Source: Muribaculaceae bacterium
Lineage (GTDB): Bacteria > Bacteroidota > Bacteroidia > Bacteroidales > Muribaculaceae
Direction of reading: 5' to 3'
Assembly: GCA_022509185.1 (NCBI GenBank)
Contig: JAFLTS010000001.1
Span: forward strand, 185,542-249,541
DNA length: 64,000 nt
Positions within the stretch are counted from its first letter, which is position 1. Each line of letters opens with the position of its first letter. Below, piece after piece: positions 46,571 to 55,316 of the stretch. The translations under genes and the position numbers were made by a program. The notes beneath the pieces are model-generated. The model saw only the letters and a program-made list of their open reading frames with translations, ran no database searches and was not told the origin of the DNA.

Positions 46571-48121
46571 TTACCTTAACCACTCCTGGGGATTCAACTT
46601 CTCTCGGTTCCTCCAAACCTCAAAATGTATCGATGAATGACGGCTATCCTCATCATTCAGAGCCAAAACCCCTAAGGTGCTCCCTGCCTCTACTGAATCC
46701 CCTATCTTTACCGACGGATTCTTTATATTACCATACACCGTGTAATAATTACCATGATTCACAATCACCACCGTATTATACCCCGGTAAGAGATATACTC
46801 CCGAAACCTTACCCTGGTAAACCGCTCTCGCTGAAGCTCCTGCATCACTCTCCGCATCTATACCGGGATTATCATATTCCACATCCGGCAAATCCGGCAA
46901 ATGCTGCCTTCCGAACCTTGAGGTGATATAAAAACTCCCCGTTGAAGGATAAGGCAACTTCCCTCGCTGATCCTGAAAATTACCACCCTCAGGTTTTATA
47001 TTCACATTTTCATTCTTCTCCGACCTTGGCTTCCTCTTCCGGGCATCGGCATATTGCGTAGGTTTTTCCTCCTTATTGTCTTTTTTCTTATCTGCTTTCT
47101 TCTTTTCTTCTGCCGGTTTCCCTTTATCCTTACCTTTCTCAGATTTTTTATCAATCTCCGCTTGAGCCAACAGGGCCTGTTCCTCTTCAGCTTTCCTCCT
47201 CGCTTCCTCTTCTGCCTTACGCCTGGCCTCCTCCTCGGCGGCTCTTCTACGTTCCTCCTCCTCTCGGGCCCGCTGTTCCTGGGCTATGAGTTGGGAAACC
47301 ATATTCCCCAATTCTGTGGCTTCCGCCTGCTTTCTTTTCAGATGACTCTCCAAAGCCTTACCGTTCTGCTTCAACTCTGCTACGAGCACCTCCTGCCTTT
47401 TATATTGCTCCGCAAGCTTTGCCTTATTATTCTGTTGTTGGCCCAAGGCCCTTTTCTGCTCAGTTTCTGCCTTCGCCAAAGCCTCCTTCTGCCTTTTCAA
47501 GGTTTCAATCTTGCCGTTTATCTCATCCGTCTGCCGGTCACGCCAGGAAGAAAATTCCTTCAGATACCGCATTCTCCGCATGGCCTGACTCACACTGTTG
47601 GAAGAAAATATAAATGCAAGCGTACTCTTGTTTTTCTTCGTTACCCGCATCTTTTTCACTGCCTTCAGATACTCCTCACGAAGGCGTCCCAATTCAGACT
47701 CATTTACCGATATCCCTTCCTCTAATCCTTTTATCTCTTTATTAAGCTTTCCTAACTCCCCGTTTAATTCGCTGATCTTTTTGGTCGTGATACTGATATC
47801 TTGGTCCAGCTTACCCAAATCAGCCAGACTTTTCTTCACCTTATTATCATTCTCCCTAATCTGTTCCTCAGTCTGCTTTATCTCCTTCCGTGCGGCTTCC
47901 TGTCGCCTTTTGGCCTCTTCAGAAGTCTTAGGATCATTCTGTTTCGTACTGCTTTTTACATTGTTCTTAGGTGATGAAGTCTTACTTGTGGTGTTTTTTT
48001 TACCTGTATTTTTCCTCTTCCTTGCATTCGTTGTCTTCTGAGGTTCTCCATAAACCATTAACGGTTCTGAAGCTATATTCAGCCCCAGAATCAATATCAA
48101 TATCGTGATTAACCTCTTCAC
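46571..48121 (-). CDS. EnvC-like murein hydrolase activator with degenerate LytM domain
   Basis: Exported 516-residue protein. A signal peptide (cleavage about residue 25) is followed by a Lys/Thr/Asn-rich linker and a long coiled coil (about residues 70-300). A low-complexity Glu/Ala/Arg/Lys stretch (about 300-390) comes next, then a C-terminal LytM/M23 domain from about 405. The zinc-binding pattern is broken: HxGxD appears as NPGIDA and HLHFE as SIHFE. This matches the non-catalytic LytM domains of EnvC, which activate amidases at the septum. The start is GTG, since no nearby ATG gives the signal peptide. It is the last gene of the dut-TPR-DUF4292 operon. Confidence 0.88.
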   Translation of the reverse strand: MKRLITILILILGLNIASEPLMVYGEPQKTTNARKRKNTGKKNTTSKTSSPKNNVKSSTKQNDPKTSEEAKRRQEAARKEIKQTEEQIRENDNKVKKSLADLGKLDQDISITTKKISELNGELGKLNKEIKGLEEGISVNESELGRLREEYLKAVKKMRVTKKNKSTLAFIFSSNSVSQAMRRMRYLKEFSSWRDRQTDEINGKIETLKRQKEALAKAETEQKRALGQQQNNKAKLAEQYKRQEVLVAELKQNGKALESHLKRKQAEATELGNMVSQLIAQEQRAREEEERRRAAEEEARRKAEEEARRKAEEEQALLAQAEIDKKSEKGKDKGKPAEEKKKADKKKDNKEEKPTQYADARKRKPRSEKNENVNIKPEGGNFQDQRGKLPYPSTGSFYITSRFGRQHLPDLPDVEYDNPGIDAESDAGASARAVYQGKVSGVYLLPGYNTVVIVNHGNYYTVYGNIKNPSVKIGDSVEAGSTLGVLALNDEDSRHSSIHFEVWRNREKLNPQEWLR

Positions 48122-48148
48122 TCCAATTTAAAATCTAAACTCCGTGCC

Positions 48149-49048
48149 CTATGCTCTATCCTTTACAAAATCAATAAGATTCACTTTCTTATATTTACCG
48201 CTCAATTCCGGACTCTTCGGTCTTTCTCCCTTCCATTCTGGTTCCTTAAGCTCAAGTGTCATGCTTAATCCCTGATTCCCTGCCAAATAAGAAATCAGTA
48301 AGACATAGCCTTGCAGCTTATATTTATATTCTGCAGACACTTCTATATCCTCCCTTCCTGTAGGAACAACCACTAAAAGCAAAGGCGTGAAAACATTATC
48401 AACTACAAATCCATATTTTACTCCGGGAATCTCAGCCTCTCCTTTGGGTATCACGTTAAGTTGCTCATCTTCATAAAAAACCTCTACATAATCATCAAGA
48501 TCTACCTCGCTGACATCTATACCCGGCAAGAAAAACCTCCCTAAAAGTAAATCCTGAATCTCTCCGAGTCCCAGAATTTTTCCACCTATTGAGAATCCTC
48601 CGTCCTTATATCCGGGTTCATTTCCTGTTCCGTTTGGCAACCAGTCTCCTATTCTCTCCTTTATATAAGTCTTGTTCAATTTATTCACACCGAAGATACT
48701 GTCCGGTGTAAAAATCAACCTCACTGCTTCTCCTACAAAAGGTGCCCTGACTGAAATGTCTATCAACGAATCCTTTTCTAAGTAAATCTTTAGACTGGGA
48801 GACATCGGTAAACCCTTCATTTTTAACTTACCTTGAAGAGTTGCTACATCCCACGGAGAATAAGTCGGATATTCATATTCCACTTCCAGTGTATCCCGTG
48901 GTTCCTCCAAGACTTTTTCCTCTACTTCTATCGAAGTTGCATCTTCAATTATTATTGTATCATCTACGATACTGTCAGATGGCTCCTGGGCATAAACACT
49001 CCATATCAAGCCCATCACCAATATCATTAAAAATCCTGTCTTCTTCAT
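48149..49048 (-). CDS. DUF4292 envelope protein
   Basis: A 299-residue exported protein. The signal peptide MKKTGFLMILVMGLIWSVYA is followed by an acidic spacer (residues 21-65) and a predominantly beta DUF4292 domain. Motifs such as KLKMKGLPMSPSLKIYLEKDS and the FLPG stretch near residue 175 are typical. DUF4292 proteins resemble LolA/LolB-like lipoprotein-handling folds, so a role in envelope assembly is inferred only from the fold. Its position between the TPR lipoprotein-like gene and the EnvC-like gene is a recurring arrangement in Bacteroidales, as I remember it. Confidence 0.85.
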   Translation of the reverse strand: MKKTGFLMILVMGLIWSVYAQEPSDSIVDDTIIIEDATSIEVEEKVLEEPRDTLEVEYEYPTYSPWDVATLQGKLKMKGLPMSPSLKIYLEKDSLIDISVRAPFVGEAVRLIFTPDSIFGVNKLNKTYIKERIGDWLPNGTGNEPGYKDGGFSIGGKILGLGEIQDLLLGRFFLPGIDVSEVDLDDYVEVFYEDEQLNVIPKGEAEIPGVKYGFVVDNVFTPLLLVVVPTGREDIEVSAEYKYKLQGYVLLISYLAGNQGLSMTLELKEPEWKGERPKSPELSGKYKKVNLIDFVKDRA

Positions 49049-49111
49049 CCTGTTCTTCCAACTTCAAACCACAAACTTCCTACCACAAAACTCTGGGTCA
49101 CCCTAGGATCC

Positions 49112-50821
49112 TTATTCACCTACAGCTTCCTTTATTGCTTCATAATGCTTCTGATACTCCTCATTATCGTCTCCCTGCTGTTCGGCAAGTTCTAAGGCAA
49201 GTTCCATATACTCCTTCGCCTCTCGATAATCTCCTAATTTATATAGGATCCAGGCATAAGTGTCTAAATAAGTAGGATTATTCTCCACCAGGTCGAGTGT
49301 TCTCCTGCTCATCTTTTTGGCTTTCTCAAGATCTTTGCCCTCTTCACTGAGAAAATATGCATAATTATTGAGAGCCAATGCATTGTCTCCGAAGAAAAAT
49401 AAAGATTTATCATATTCTTCGTAGGCTTTGTCCACTTGTCCTTTCTTATACTGGTTATCTCCCAGCATGCAGTAAAGGGAACTGACCCACACTAATTCAT
49501 CATACGTCAGTCCCTTCCTAACAGCTTCCCGGTCTGATTCAGTTGAACTCACGGGATTAAGACGTTCATCAGTTTCCTTGAGTAATTCTTCAAGCCTTCT
49601 CTGAGATTCCTCCGTATCTTCAAGCATTGAAACCCCTGCTGCATAAAGGTTCTTTAATCTCAACGAAGGTTCCACATGTTCTTTGGCTGATTCATAATCT
49701 TTTACAGCGTCGGCATATTTGGAATCTGTAAGCTCATACGACAAGAGCATAAGCCAGTATTGTTCGTTAGAGGGATCCATATCTATGGCATATCTCACTG
49801 CTTCAGCTGCTGATGCATAATCCCCCTTTGCTCCCGCATATCGAGCCGACATCTCCCGAACATCCGGTTCATATGGATATTGTTCAAGCAATACAGAAAA
49901 AAGATGGTCTCCTCGGGCCTTGTCTCCCGATTCATCTATCAACTTCTGCAGATAATCACCCAATATCCCTAATTTGTCTTCCAGTTCGAATTCCTCCGAA
50001 AGCAACGCCTCATACATCATATTGTCAAGCATAACGCTGTCTCCAGTATTTCTGTAATATTGAGCAAGACTCATCTTAACAGCTCCGTTCGAAGGTGCTA
50101 AAGCTTCTGCTTCCTTATAGGCTTTTAAAACTGAATCCGGAAGTCCCACCACTTCATATACATTCCCCTTTAAAATCATGTTGTAAGGATCCCGTGGATT
50201 ACTCCTCACCAGGGCATCCGCTTCCGCTATAGCCCCCAATGTATCCTGTTCTGCTAAAAGTATTGTGATTTTCTTGAGGCTGACCTCCTTGCTCTTCCCC
50301 TCTATAGTCTCATACTTTTCCAAGGTAGAGATCGCCTCTTTCCCTTTCATCAGACGCATATAGGAATCGGCAAGCTGTTGGAGAAGCTGGGTCTCGGTCG
50401 GTATAAGTTCATAGGTTGCTTTATAAACTCTTGCCGACTCTTCCACGGTATCTAAGGCCGTGGTAAGGTAACCATACATCTGGGTGGCATACAGATCCTT
50501 TGGATTACTGTCTACATATTCCCGCATCATCTCAAGACTTCTCTTGAGCTCTTCATTGCTCTGCAAAGTATCCGTCTGTATGAATAACCGTTGACCTCCG
50601 TAGGTAAAGGCTGCATCGCGGTAGTTAGGGTCCAGGTCATAAGCTCGTTTGAAATACTCATACGCCTCAGGCATATTTTTCGATGAGGCCTCGACACTCC
50701 CCTGCATAAAATAATACCGCGCCTTAGATCGCGTCTCTTCCGAATTACTGTTCGCATATGCCACTCCTGCCAACAGAAGTAACCCTGTAATCAAAATATA
50801 TAATCCTCTCTCCCTCTTCAC
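49112..50821 (-). CDS. Exported TPR-repeat protein
   Basis: A 569-residue protein with a signal peptide (KRERGLYILITGLLLLAGVA) and many tetratricopeptide repeats throughout, for example AYEYFKRAYDLDPNYRDAAF near the N-terminus and the pair at ALNNYAYFLSEEG / TYAWILYKLGDY near the end. Such proteins scaffold outer-membrane or periplasmic complexes. The frame is open up to an ATG at 50875, but the GTG at 50821 is preferred because only that start gives a well-placed signal peptide. The same sequence context (ATTGGAGTGAAGAGG) starts the EnvC-like gene. It lies downstream of dut in a four-gene operon. Confidence 0.85.
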   Translation of the reverse strand: MKRERGLYILITGLLLLAGVAYANSNSEETRSKARYYFMQGSVEASSKNMPEAYEYFKRAYDLDPNYRDAAFTYGGQRLFIQTDTLQSNEELKRSLEMMREYVDSNPKDLYATQMYGYLTTALDTVEESARVYKATYELIPTETQLLQQLADSYMRLMKGKEAISTLEKYETIEGKSKEVSLKKITILLAEQDTLGAIAEADALVRSNPRDPYNMILKGNVYEVVGLPDSVLKAYKEAEALAPSNGAVKMSLAQYYRNTGDSVMLDNMMYEALLSEEFELEDKLGILGDYLQKLIDESGDKARGDHLFSVLLEQYPYEPDVREMSARYAGAKGDYASAAEAVRYAIDMDPSNEQYWLMLLSYELTDSKYADAVKDYESAKEHVEPSLRLKNLYAAGVSMLEDTEESQRRLEELLKETDERLNPVSSTESDREAVRKGLTYDELVWVSSLYCMLGDNQYKKGQVDKAYEEYDKSLFFFGDNALALNNYAYFLSEEGKDLEKAKKMSRRTLDLVENNPTYLDTYAWILYKLGDYREAKEYMELALELAEQQGDDNEEYQKHYEAIKEAVGE

Positions 50822-50881
50822 TCCAATCGTTAATCTATCTCTAAACTCTAATTCTATACAATAAAGTCTGAACACTAAAAT

Positions 50882-51337
50882 TTAACTGACCCCTGTATGT
50901 CCGAAAGCCCCGTCCTCACGCTTTGTCTTGTCAAGCTCCTTGGCCTCTTCCCAGGTAACATGGCTGTATCTTGTTATCACCATCTGGCAGATCCTCTCTC
51001 CGTCATTCACTGTAAAGTCTTCCTGACCCAGATTAATGAGTATCACTCCTATTTCCCCGCGATAATCGGCATCCACTGTCCCCGGGGTATTAACTATAGA
51101 AATTCCATGATTCAGAGCTAGCCCGGATCGCGGACGTATTTGGCATTCATATCCTTGGGGAAGTTGGATATGCAGACCCGTAGGTATCAAGGCTCTTTGA
51201 CCCGGCTTCAGGGTTATTCCGCCTAAGGGCAGGTAAGCCCTTACATCCATTCCGGCTGCCTCAAACGTACCATAATCAGGTAAAGCATGGTGACTTTTAT
51301 TGATTACCTTTACCTTAACTCTGTCCATCTTTTCCAT
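50882..51337 (-). CDS. dut: dUTP diphosphatase
   Basis: Hydrolyses dUTP to dUMP, keeping uracil out of DNA and feeding dTMP synthesis. The five conserved motifs of trimeric dUTPases are present: [42 protein letters not shown] and the C-terminal [12 protein letters not shown] that closes over the active site. The length of 151 is standard. It is the promoter-proximal gene of the dut-TPR-DUF4292-EnvC-like operon. It is separated from the upstream ferredoxin gene by a strong terminator, so it must have its own promoter, which I could not pin down. Confidence 0.97.
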   Translation of the reverse strand: MEKMDRVKVKVINKSHHALPDYGTFEAAGMDVRAYLPLGGITLKPGQRALIPTGLHIQLPQGYECQIRPRSGLALNHGISIVNTPGTVDADYRGEIGVILINLGQEDFTVNDGERICQMVITRYSHVTWEEAKELDKTKREDGAFGHTGVS

Positions 51338-51377
51338 CTCAATATTAATCTTCTTTTTATCCCTTCATCCCTATGCT

Positions 51378-51404
51378 AAAAAGAGCCGCCCGTGGGCGGC
51401 TCTT
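51378..51404 (-). terminator. Terminator after the ferredoxin gene
   Basis: A 10-base perfect stem (AAGAGCCGCC and GGCGGCTCTT) with a 4-base loop is followed on the minus strand by a T-run. It lies 6 bases after the ferredoxin stop at 51410. Confidence 0.92.
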
Positions 51405-51409
51405 CTCTT

Positions 51410-51580
51410 TTATTCTCCCGGATGGATAGCGTCATTAGGACAAACCTCTGCGCAACTTCCACAGTCGATGCAAGTATCCGGATCGATGTGATAGATGTCT
51501 CCCTCAGAGATTGCCTCTACCGGGCATACTGAAATGCATGTGCCGCAGGCAATGCAATTGTCATTGATTACGTAAGCCAT
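51410..51580 (-). CDS. 2[4Fe-4S] ferredoxin, 56 residues
   Basis: Low-potential electron carrier, too short for most ORF filters. The translation starts MAYVINDNC and contains two ferredoxin motifs, CxxCxxCxxxCP (Cys9, 12, 15, 19 and Cys37, 40, 43, 47). All eight cysteines and both trailing prolines are present. The gene is monocistronic: a strong terminator follows it, and a good -7 element (51734-51742) lies about 155 bases upstream. It may serve pyruvate or 2-oxoacid:ferredoxin oxidoreductases or Rnf. Confidence 0.95.
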   Translation of the reverse strand: MAYVINDNCIACGTCISVCPVEAISEGDIYHIDPDTCIDCGSCAEVCPNDAIHPGE

Positions 51581-51733
51581 TGTTTTCTCGTTTTAGTTTA
51601 TATTTTAGTTTTTTTGAGTTTTCTTTTTATCTTTCTTTTGTTTACATAACCTTGTTACTTACTGCTTATCCTTTGATCAACTGCCGTTACATCTCCGGAA
51701 TAATCCGTAGTGGCATAGGCTATCCATACTTAT

Positions 51734-51742
51734 GCAAAATTA
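51734..51742 (-). promoter_or_regulatory. Candidate -7 element for the ferredoxin gene
   Basis: TAATTTTGC on the minus strand fits the consensus exactly. It would give a leader of about 150 bases to the ATG at 51580, which is long for this organism. Confidence 0.45.
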
Positions 51743-51800
51743 TACCATGTTTTTAAATCTACCAAATATTTCTCCCTTATCCTTATACCAATCTACAATC

Positions 51801-51820
51801 CAACCCGTCAAGATTGAATC
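51801..51820. repeat. Isolated copy of the CAACCCGTCA hairpin element
   Basis: CAACCCGTCAAGATTGAATC is a degenerate version of the CAACCCGTCAGGGTTGAAT element that is abundant at 54002 and 55351-55790. It lies right at the 3' end of the MscS-like gene (stop at 51822). Confidence 0.7.
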
Positions 51821-51821
51821 C

Positions 51822-53348
51822 CTAATTCCCTTTACTCGTCGGTGGCTCTATACCCGGATCCTGAGGCGTACCGCTCCCGTAAAAAAACGGATAAGGCATA
51901 CCGAAAATAGGCGCAGGACTCTTACCCGGACAGATATAACCGTCAATAATCGTATCCCTGCCACTCGGACTCTCATATGTGTATAGCTTAAACCGGTAAA
52001 GCATAACTGCAATATGCTCGAATATCTTACTCTGGATAGCTTCATAAGTCACCCAGTTCGATGTGGCCGTGAAACAATACACTTCCAAAGGTATACCGTT
52101 CGCTGTCTGTGGTAAAGTCCTGACAAACAATGTATCGCTGTCATCATTTTTAGCCACTTCCGGATTCTGCTCCAGCCACATCTTAAGATATGCCCTGAAG
52201 ACCCCTAAATTAGTGCCTATACTACCATTGGCAAGACCTTCCGGATTTCCTGCATCACACTCTTTCCCAGCCACCTTCTGTGCTTTCTTCTTCGAAATCC
52301 AGTCACTCATCAATGGTATCTTCGAAAATTCCTCCAGCATACTTTCATCACACTCCACCACACTGTCCGCATCTATCATATAGCTCCTTTGTATACGACG
52401 TGTGTTGGAATTAGACATCGTTTGATAATTGGTGAATCCCTGGCTTACAAGACTATATGGCGGTAACGTGGTAGTAGTCTTGTCCCAGTTGAGCACCTTC
52501 ACTGCCGTAAGGCTCACCTCTGTTACAATTCCGTTTGCATTGGTTCCTATCACGGAGATCCAGTCTCCTTCATGAAGTGAATCATTCTCGCTCAATTGAA
52601 CCCCTGCCACAACTCCAAGAATACTGTCCCTGAAAACAAGCATAAGCACTGCGGCAAATGCTCCTAAACCCGCTAACAAGCTTCCCGGACTCTTGTCAAG
52701 TATTATAGCTACTGTTATTATTGTCCAGATTATCCATATTATTCCTTTCACAAGCTGCACCAGACCTTGCAAGGGCAACTTGCGCTTGTTTTCCCGTGTA
52801 TCGATCCTGTTCCACATCACATCCGCAAGCATACAGATGGAGATACAAACCAGAAACGAAAGATACACCCAGGTAAGTCGCGTTAGCCATGATGCAAGCA
52901 CAAGCTTGCTGTTCAATGTAAATTGAATTAATATCAGAAAAACTATCGCCGGAACTATCCTCGCAGTCTTGGTGAAGAAATGATTCTTAGTAAGAAGACT
53001 ATAGGTCTGGCCTTTCATCTTCGGTCCTATTATCCTTATCACTCCGATAATGATCCATTGGAGTATATAACCTACCAGCCACGAAACTCCAAAAACCACC
53101 ACCGCATAAACAAAGGTAAACAGCGTGGAATCATTGTCTGCATGAAACAGGCCTAAAAACCAATGCACAAGTTCCATCAGCCACTTGGCCACTACAAACG
53201 TTCCTTGCACTTCGTCATGTATATCCACAACAGGCAAGCCCGGTGCTGGTGCCCCGGCTATCTTGTCAGCATCATGTACAAACATATAATCATATAATAC
53301 GTTTCCGGTACCTAATTCCTTAGTCTCTATTTCTTCAATCCTTATCAT
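51822..53348 (-). CDS. Mechanosensitive ion channel family protein (MscS)
   Basis: A 508-residue MscS-superfamily protein. After a hydrophilic N-terminus come about five hydrophobic segments, beginning near residues 60, 81, 130, 153 and 187 and ending near 245. The pore-lining segment precedes the MscS beta domain (around LHEGDWISVIGTNANGIVTEVS). The C-terminal part extends well beyond the classic MscS, with a proline-rich tail. Such channels open on hypo-osmotic stress. The gene appears to stand alone, with a -7 element 22 bases upstream of its ATG. Confidence 0.9.
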   Translation of the reverse strand: MIRIEEIETKELGTGNVLYDYMFVHDADKIAGAPAPGLPVVDIHDEVQGTFVVAKWLMELVHWFLGLFHADNDSTLFTFVYAVVVFGVSWLVGYILQWIIIGVIRIIGPKMKGQTYSLLTKNHFFTKTARIVPAIVFLILIQFTLNSKLVLASWLTRLTWVYLSFLVCISICMLADVMWNRIDTRENKRKLPLQGLVQLVKGIIWIIWTIITVAIILDKSPGSLLAGLGAFAAVLMLVFRDSILGVVAGVQLSENDSLHEGDWISVIGTNANGIVTEVSLTAVKVLNWDKTTTTLPPYSLVSQGFTNYQTMSNSNTRRIQRSYMIDADSVVECDESMLEEFSKIPLMSDWISKKKAQKVAGKECDAGNPEGLANGSIGTNLGVFRAYLKMWLEQNPEVAKNDDSDTLFVRTLPQTANGIPLEVYCFTATSNWVTYEAIQSKIFEHIAVMLYRFKLYTYESPSGRDTIIDGYICPGKSPAPIFGMPYPFFYGSGTPQDPGIEPPTSKGN

Positions 53349-53369
53349 CCTCTATCCCTGTTCCCTTTA

Positions 53370-53378
53370 GCAAATTTA
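53370..53378 (-). promoter_or_regulatory. Predicted -7 element for the MscS-like gene
   Basis: TAAATTTGC on the minus strand matches TAnnTTTG exactly and lies 21 bases upstream of the ATG. Confidence 0.55.
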
Positions 53379-53472
53379 CTAAAAAAACTCAAAAACCTCT
53401 CCCCTGCCTTCACCTTTATCCATTTTTTCAATACCTTTACATCCATATAAATACTATAAAATAAATTCTACT

Positions 53473-53934
53473 ATGGAACAAACACTTGTACTCCTCAAAC
53501 CCTCTTGCATTGAACGTTGCCTCGTAGGCCAGGTTATTACTCGAATCCAGCAACGCGGTATCATAATCTGCGGATTAAAAATGATGCAACTCGATGAAAA
53601 AATACTTCGCGAACACTACGCTCATCTAGTCGACAAACCTTTCTTCCCCGGCCTCGCTGCTTCAATGATGGCTTCTCCAGTCATCGCTATGGTTCTAAAA
53701 GGTGTCGATGTAGTAGAAGTTTTCCGTAAAATGACAGGCGTTACAAACGGTCGTAAAGCAGAACCCGGCACACTTCGTGGCGACTTCTGTATGAGCGGAC
53801 AAGCCAACATAATCCATGCCTCCGACTCTGTGGAGAATGCCAAAATTGAAATCAACAGATTCTTCCGTCCCGAAGAAGTATTCGACTATACACCGGCAAA
53901 CATCGCTTTCTACTACGGCGACGGCGAAAACTAA
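53473..53934 (+). CDS. ndk: Nucleoside diphosphate kinase
   Basis: Exchanges the terminal phosphate between nucleoside di- and triphosphates through a phosphohistidine. The catalytic histidine is His115 in SGQANIIHASDSVENA. The N-terminal TLVLLKPSCIERCLVGQVI and the GRKAEPGTLRGDF loop are family signatures. At 153 residues it is slightly longer than the 140-residue norm, with a short insertion before the catalytic loop. The promoter is unclear (TACCTTTAC at 53432-53440 is a candidate). A field of hairpin repeats follows instead of a simple terminator. Confidence 0.97.
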   Translation: MEQTLVLLKPSCIERCLVGQVITRIQQRGIIICGLKMMQLDEKILREHYAHLVDKPFFPGLAASMMASPVIAMVLKGVDVVEVFRKMTGVTNGRKAEPGTLRGDFCMSGQANIIHASDSVENAKIEINRFFRPEEVFDYTPANIAFYYGDGEN

Positions 53935-54267
53935 AACCGATAATCCCACACCAACTCGTCAGGTTCAGTCATGTTGAGGAAGTCTCCCGACTTCCTCATC
54001 TCAACCCGTCAGGGTTGAATCCCGTAAGCCGAGGGTGAAGGCGAAGCCGGAACCCCCGGATTTAGAACACCCTAGTCCGCAAGGACTATGCCTCTCTCCT
54101 CGCAGAGGGCCTCACCTTATCCCTATCCCGAATCCCTTATCCATCATTCCTTACCAACCCCTCAACTTCCTAAAAAAACCTTAAAAACTCCTAAATACAC
54201 TTTTCCCACTTATCCCTTTACCCATTTTTTTCCTAATTTAGCAATCCGAAAAGAAAATACCGGAATC
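53935..54267. repeat. First block of interspersed hairpin repeats (no gene)
   Basis: A 333-base stretch between ndk and the M23 peptidase. It contains a degenerate CAACTCGTCAGGTTC element (53952), the GAGGAAGTC-TCCC-GACTTCCTC hairpin (53976-53997), a CAACCCGTCAGGGTTGAAT element (54002-54020) and one copy of a ~98-base module (54024-54122). The module contains a TAGTCC-GCAA-GGACTA hairpin. The remainder is pyrimidine-rich and ends in a TAATTTAGC -7-like element at 54234-54242 before the M23 ATG. Confidence 0.85.
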
Positions 54268-55053
54268 ATGCTCAGTCGTAAATATTTTGTAGTTCTCACC
54301 CTAATCATCGCCGCAATCCCTCTGATTGCACAAAACATAGTCTCTAAATCACCTCATTCTCAATTACATAAAGAACTACTCGCCAAACAGGCTACTCACG
54401 CTGACGAACAAATTCAACTCGTAGAACACTACACTTTCATCGACCTCCTCGAAGAAGATCTCGAACCCGAACCCGACATCTACACCGAAGGTTGGAACTC
54501 AAAATCCGTTAATCCTTTTAACGAAGCCGACGTTCCCGACACCCAGGTTATAGATGTTACAGGTCACTTTATGCCTTGTCCCGGCTACGTTACCTCAAAC
54601 TATGGCTATCGCCGTAAATTTGGAAGAATGCACAAAGGTATCGACCTCAAAATTGAACGCAACGACACAATATATGCAGCATTCGACGGCAAAGTACGAC
54701 TCACCGCTTACGAACGCAAAGGATACGGTTATTATATTATTATAAGACATCCAAACGGACTCGAAACCGTATACGGACACCTTAACAAACACCTCGTAAA
54801 ACCCGATCAGGTTGTACGTGCAGGCGATCCTATAGCACTCGGAGGATCCACAGGAAGATCTACAGGTCCTCACCTGCATTTCGAAACACGTTTCATGGGG
54901 TATGCCATCAATCCATCCGCTATTTTCGACTTCGACAATCAGACCACTCACACGGATACATACACATTCTCAAAGAAAGACTTCACCAAACCACGAAACT
55001 ACGATCCACGTAAATCCACCGTGGCTAAAAAGTCTTCCAAAAAGAAAAAATAA
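54268..55053 (+). CDS. M23 family metallopeptidase (LytM type)
   Basis: Exported zinc peptidase that cleaves peptidoglycan cross-bridges. After a signal peptide (MLSRKYFVVLTLIIAAIPLIA) and about 95 acidic linker residues, the M23 domain has an intact metal site: HKGIDL and HLHFE, with GHL in VYGHLNKHL. The C-terminus is Lys-rich. The length is 261 residues. The frame is open upstream to 54088 across the repeat block, but the ATG at 54268 gives the signal peptide and follows the promoter-like TAATTTAGC. The contrast with the degenerate LytM domain of the EnvC-like gene is notable. Confidence 0.93.
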   Translation: MLSRKYFVVLTLIIAAIPLIAQNIVSKSPHSQLHKELLAKQATHADEQIQLVEHYTFIDLLEEDLEPEPDIYTEGWNSKSVNPFNEADVPDTQVIDVTGHFMPCPGYVTSNYGYRRKFGRMHKGIDLKIERNDTIYAAFDGKVRLTAYERKGYGYYIIIRHPNGLETVYGHLNKHLVKPDQVVRAGDPIALGGSTGRSTGPHLHFETRFMGYAINPSAIFDFDNQTTHTDTYTFSKKDFTKPRNYDPRKSTVAKKSSKKKK

Positions 55054-55078
55054 ATTTGCCTCTCGGCAAATTTTTTTT
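55052..55078 (+). terminator. Intrinsic terminator after the M23 gene
   Basis: AAATTTGCC (55052-55060) and GGCAAATTT (55065-55073) pair across a TCTC loop and run into a row of T. The stem overlaps the last bases of the gene's stop codon. Confidence 0.9.
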
Positions 55079-55086
55079 ATCTTTGC
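55078..55086 (+). promoter_or_regulatory. Predicted -7 element reading into the repeat field
   Basis: TATCTTTGC fits TAnnTTTG exactly and starts inside the T-run of the M23 terminator. No coding gene follows for 1 kb, so it would make either a non-coding transcript or a very long leader for the polysaccharide cluster. Confidence 0.5.
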
Positions 55087-55264
55087 ATATTCAAAAATTC
55101 ACCGCATAAAGCATTCTTAGCATTATCGCGGGTCAATAAGAACACCCTAAACTTTCCACCCCGGTTACAAAAATAGTTGAATCACGGAGAGGATGTCTCC
55201 CGACTTCCTCAAAGAGGAAACAGAAATGTTTCCTCTCCGAAACCAAATCCGTTAGCCCCCCCTC

Positions 55265-55281
55265 TTGTGCCATAGGCACAA
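55265..55281. repeat. Hairpin TTGTGCC-ATA-GGCACAA
   Basis: A perfect 7-base stem with a 3-base loop inside the repeat field. Confidence 0.8.
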
Positions 55282-55290
55282 CATTTGGTT

Positions 55291-55316
55291 AACCCACGGG
55301 TCTTGAGCCGTGGGTT
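55291..55316. repeat. Hairpin AACCCACGG / CCGTGGGTT
   Basis: A perfect 9-base stem with an 8-base loop, 9 bases after the previous hairpin. Confidence 0.8.

Noticed and set aside
47054..47725. 223-codon + strand ORF
   Set aside because: It is antisense to the coiled-coil and low-complexity part of the EnvC-like gene; its Leu/Phe richness is a mirror of Glu/Lys codons.
54088..54267. 60-residue N-terminal extension of the M23 peptidase
   Set aside because: It crosses the C module and pyrimidine-rich leader; the signal peptide starts at 54268.
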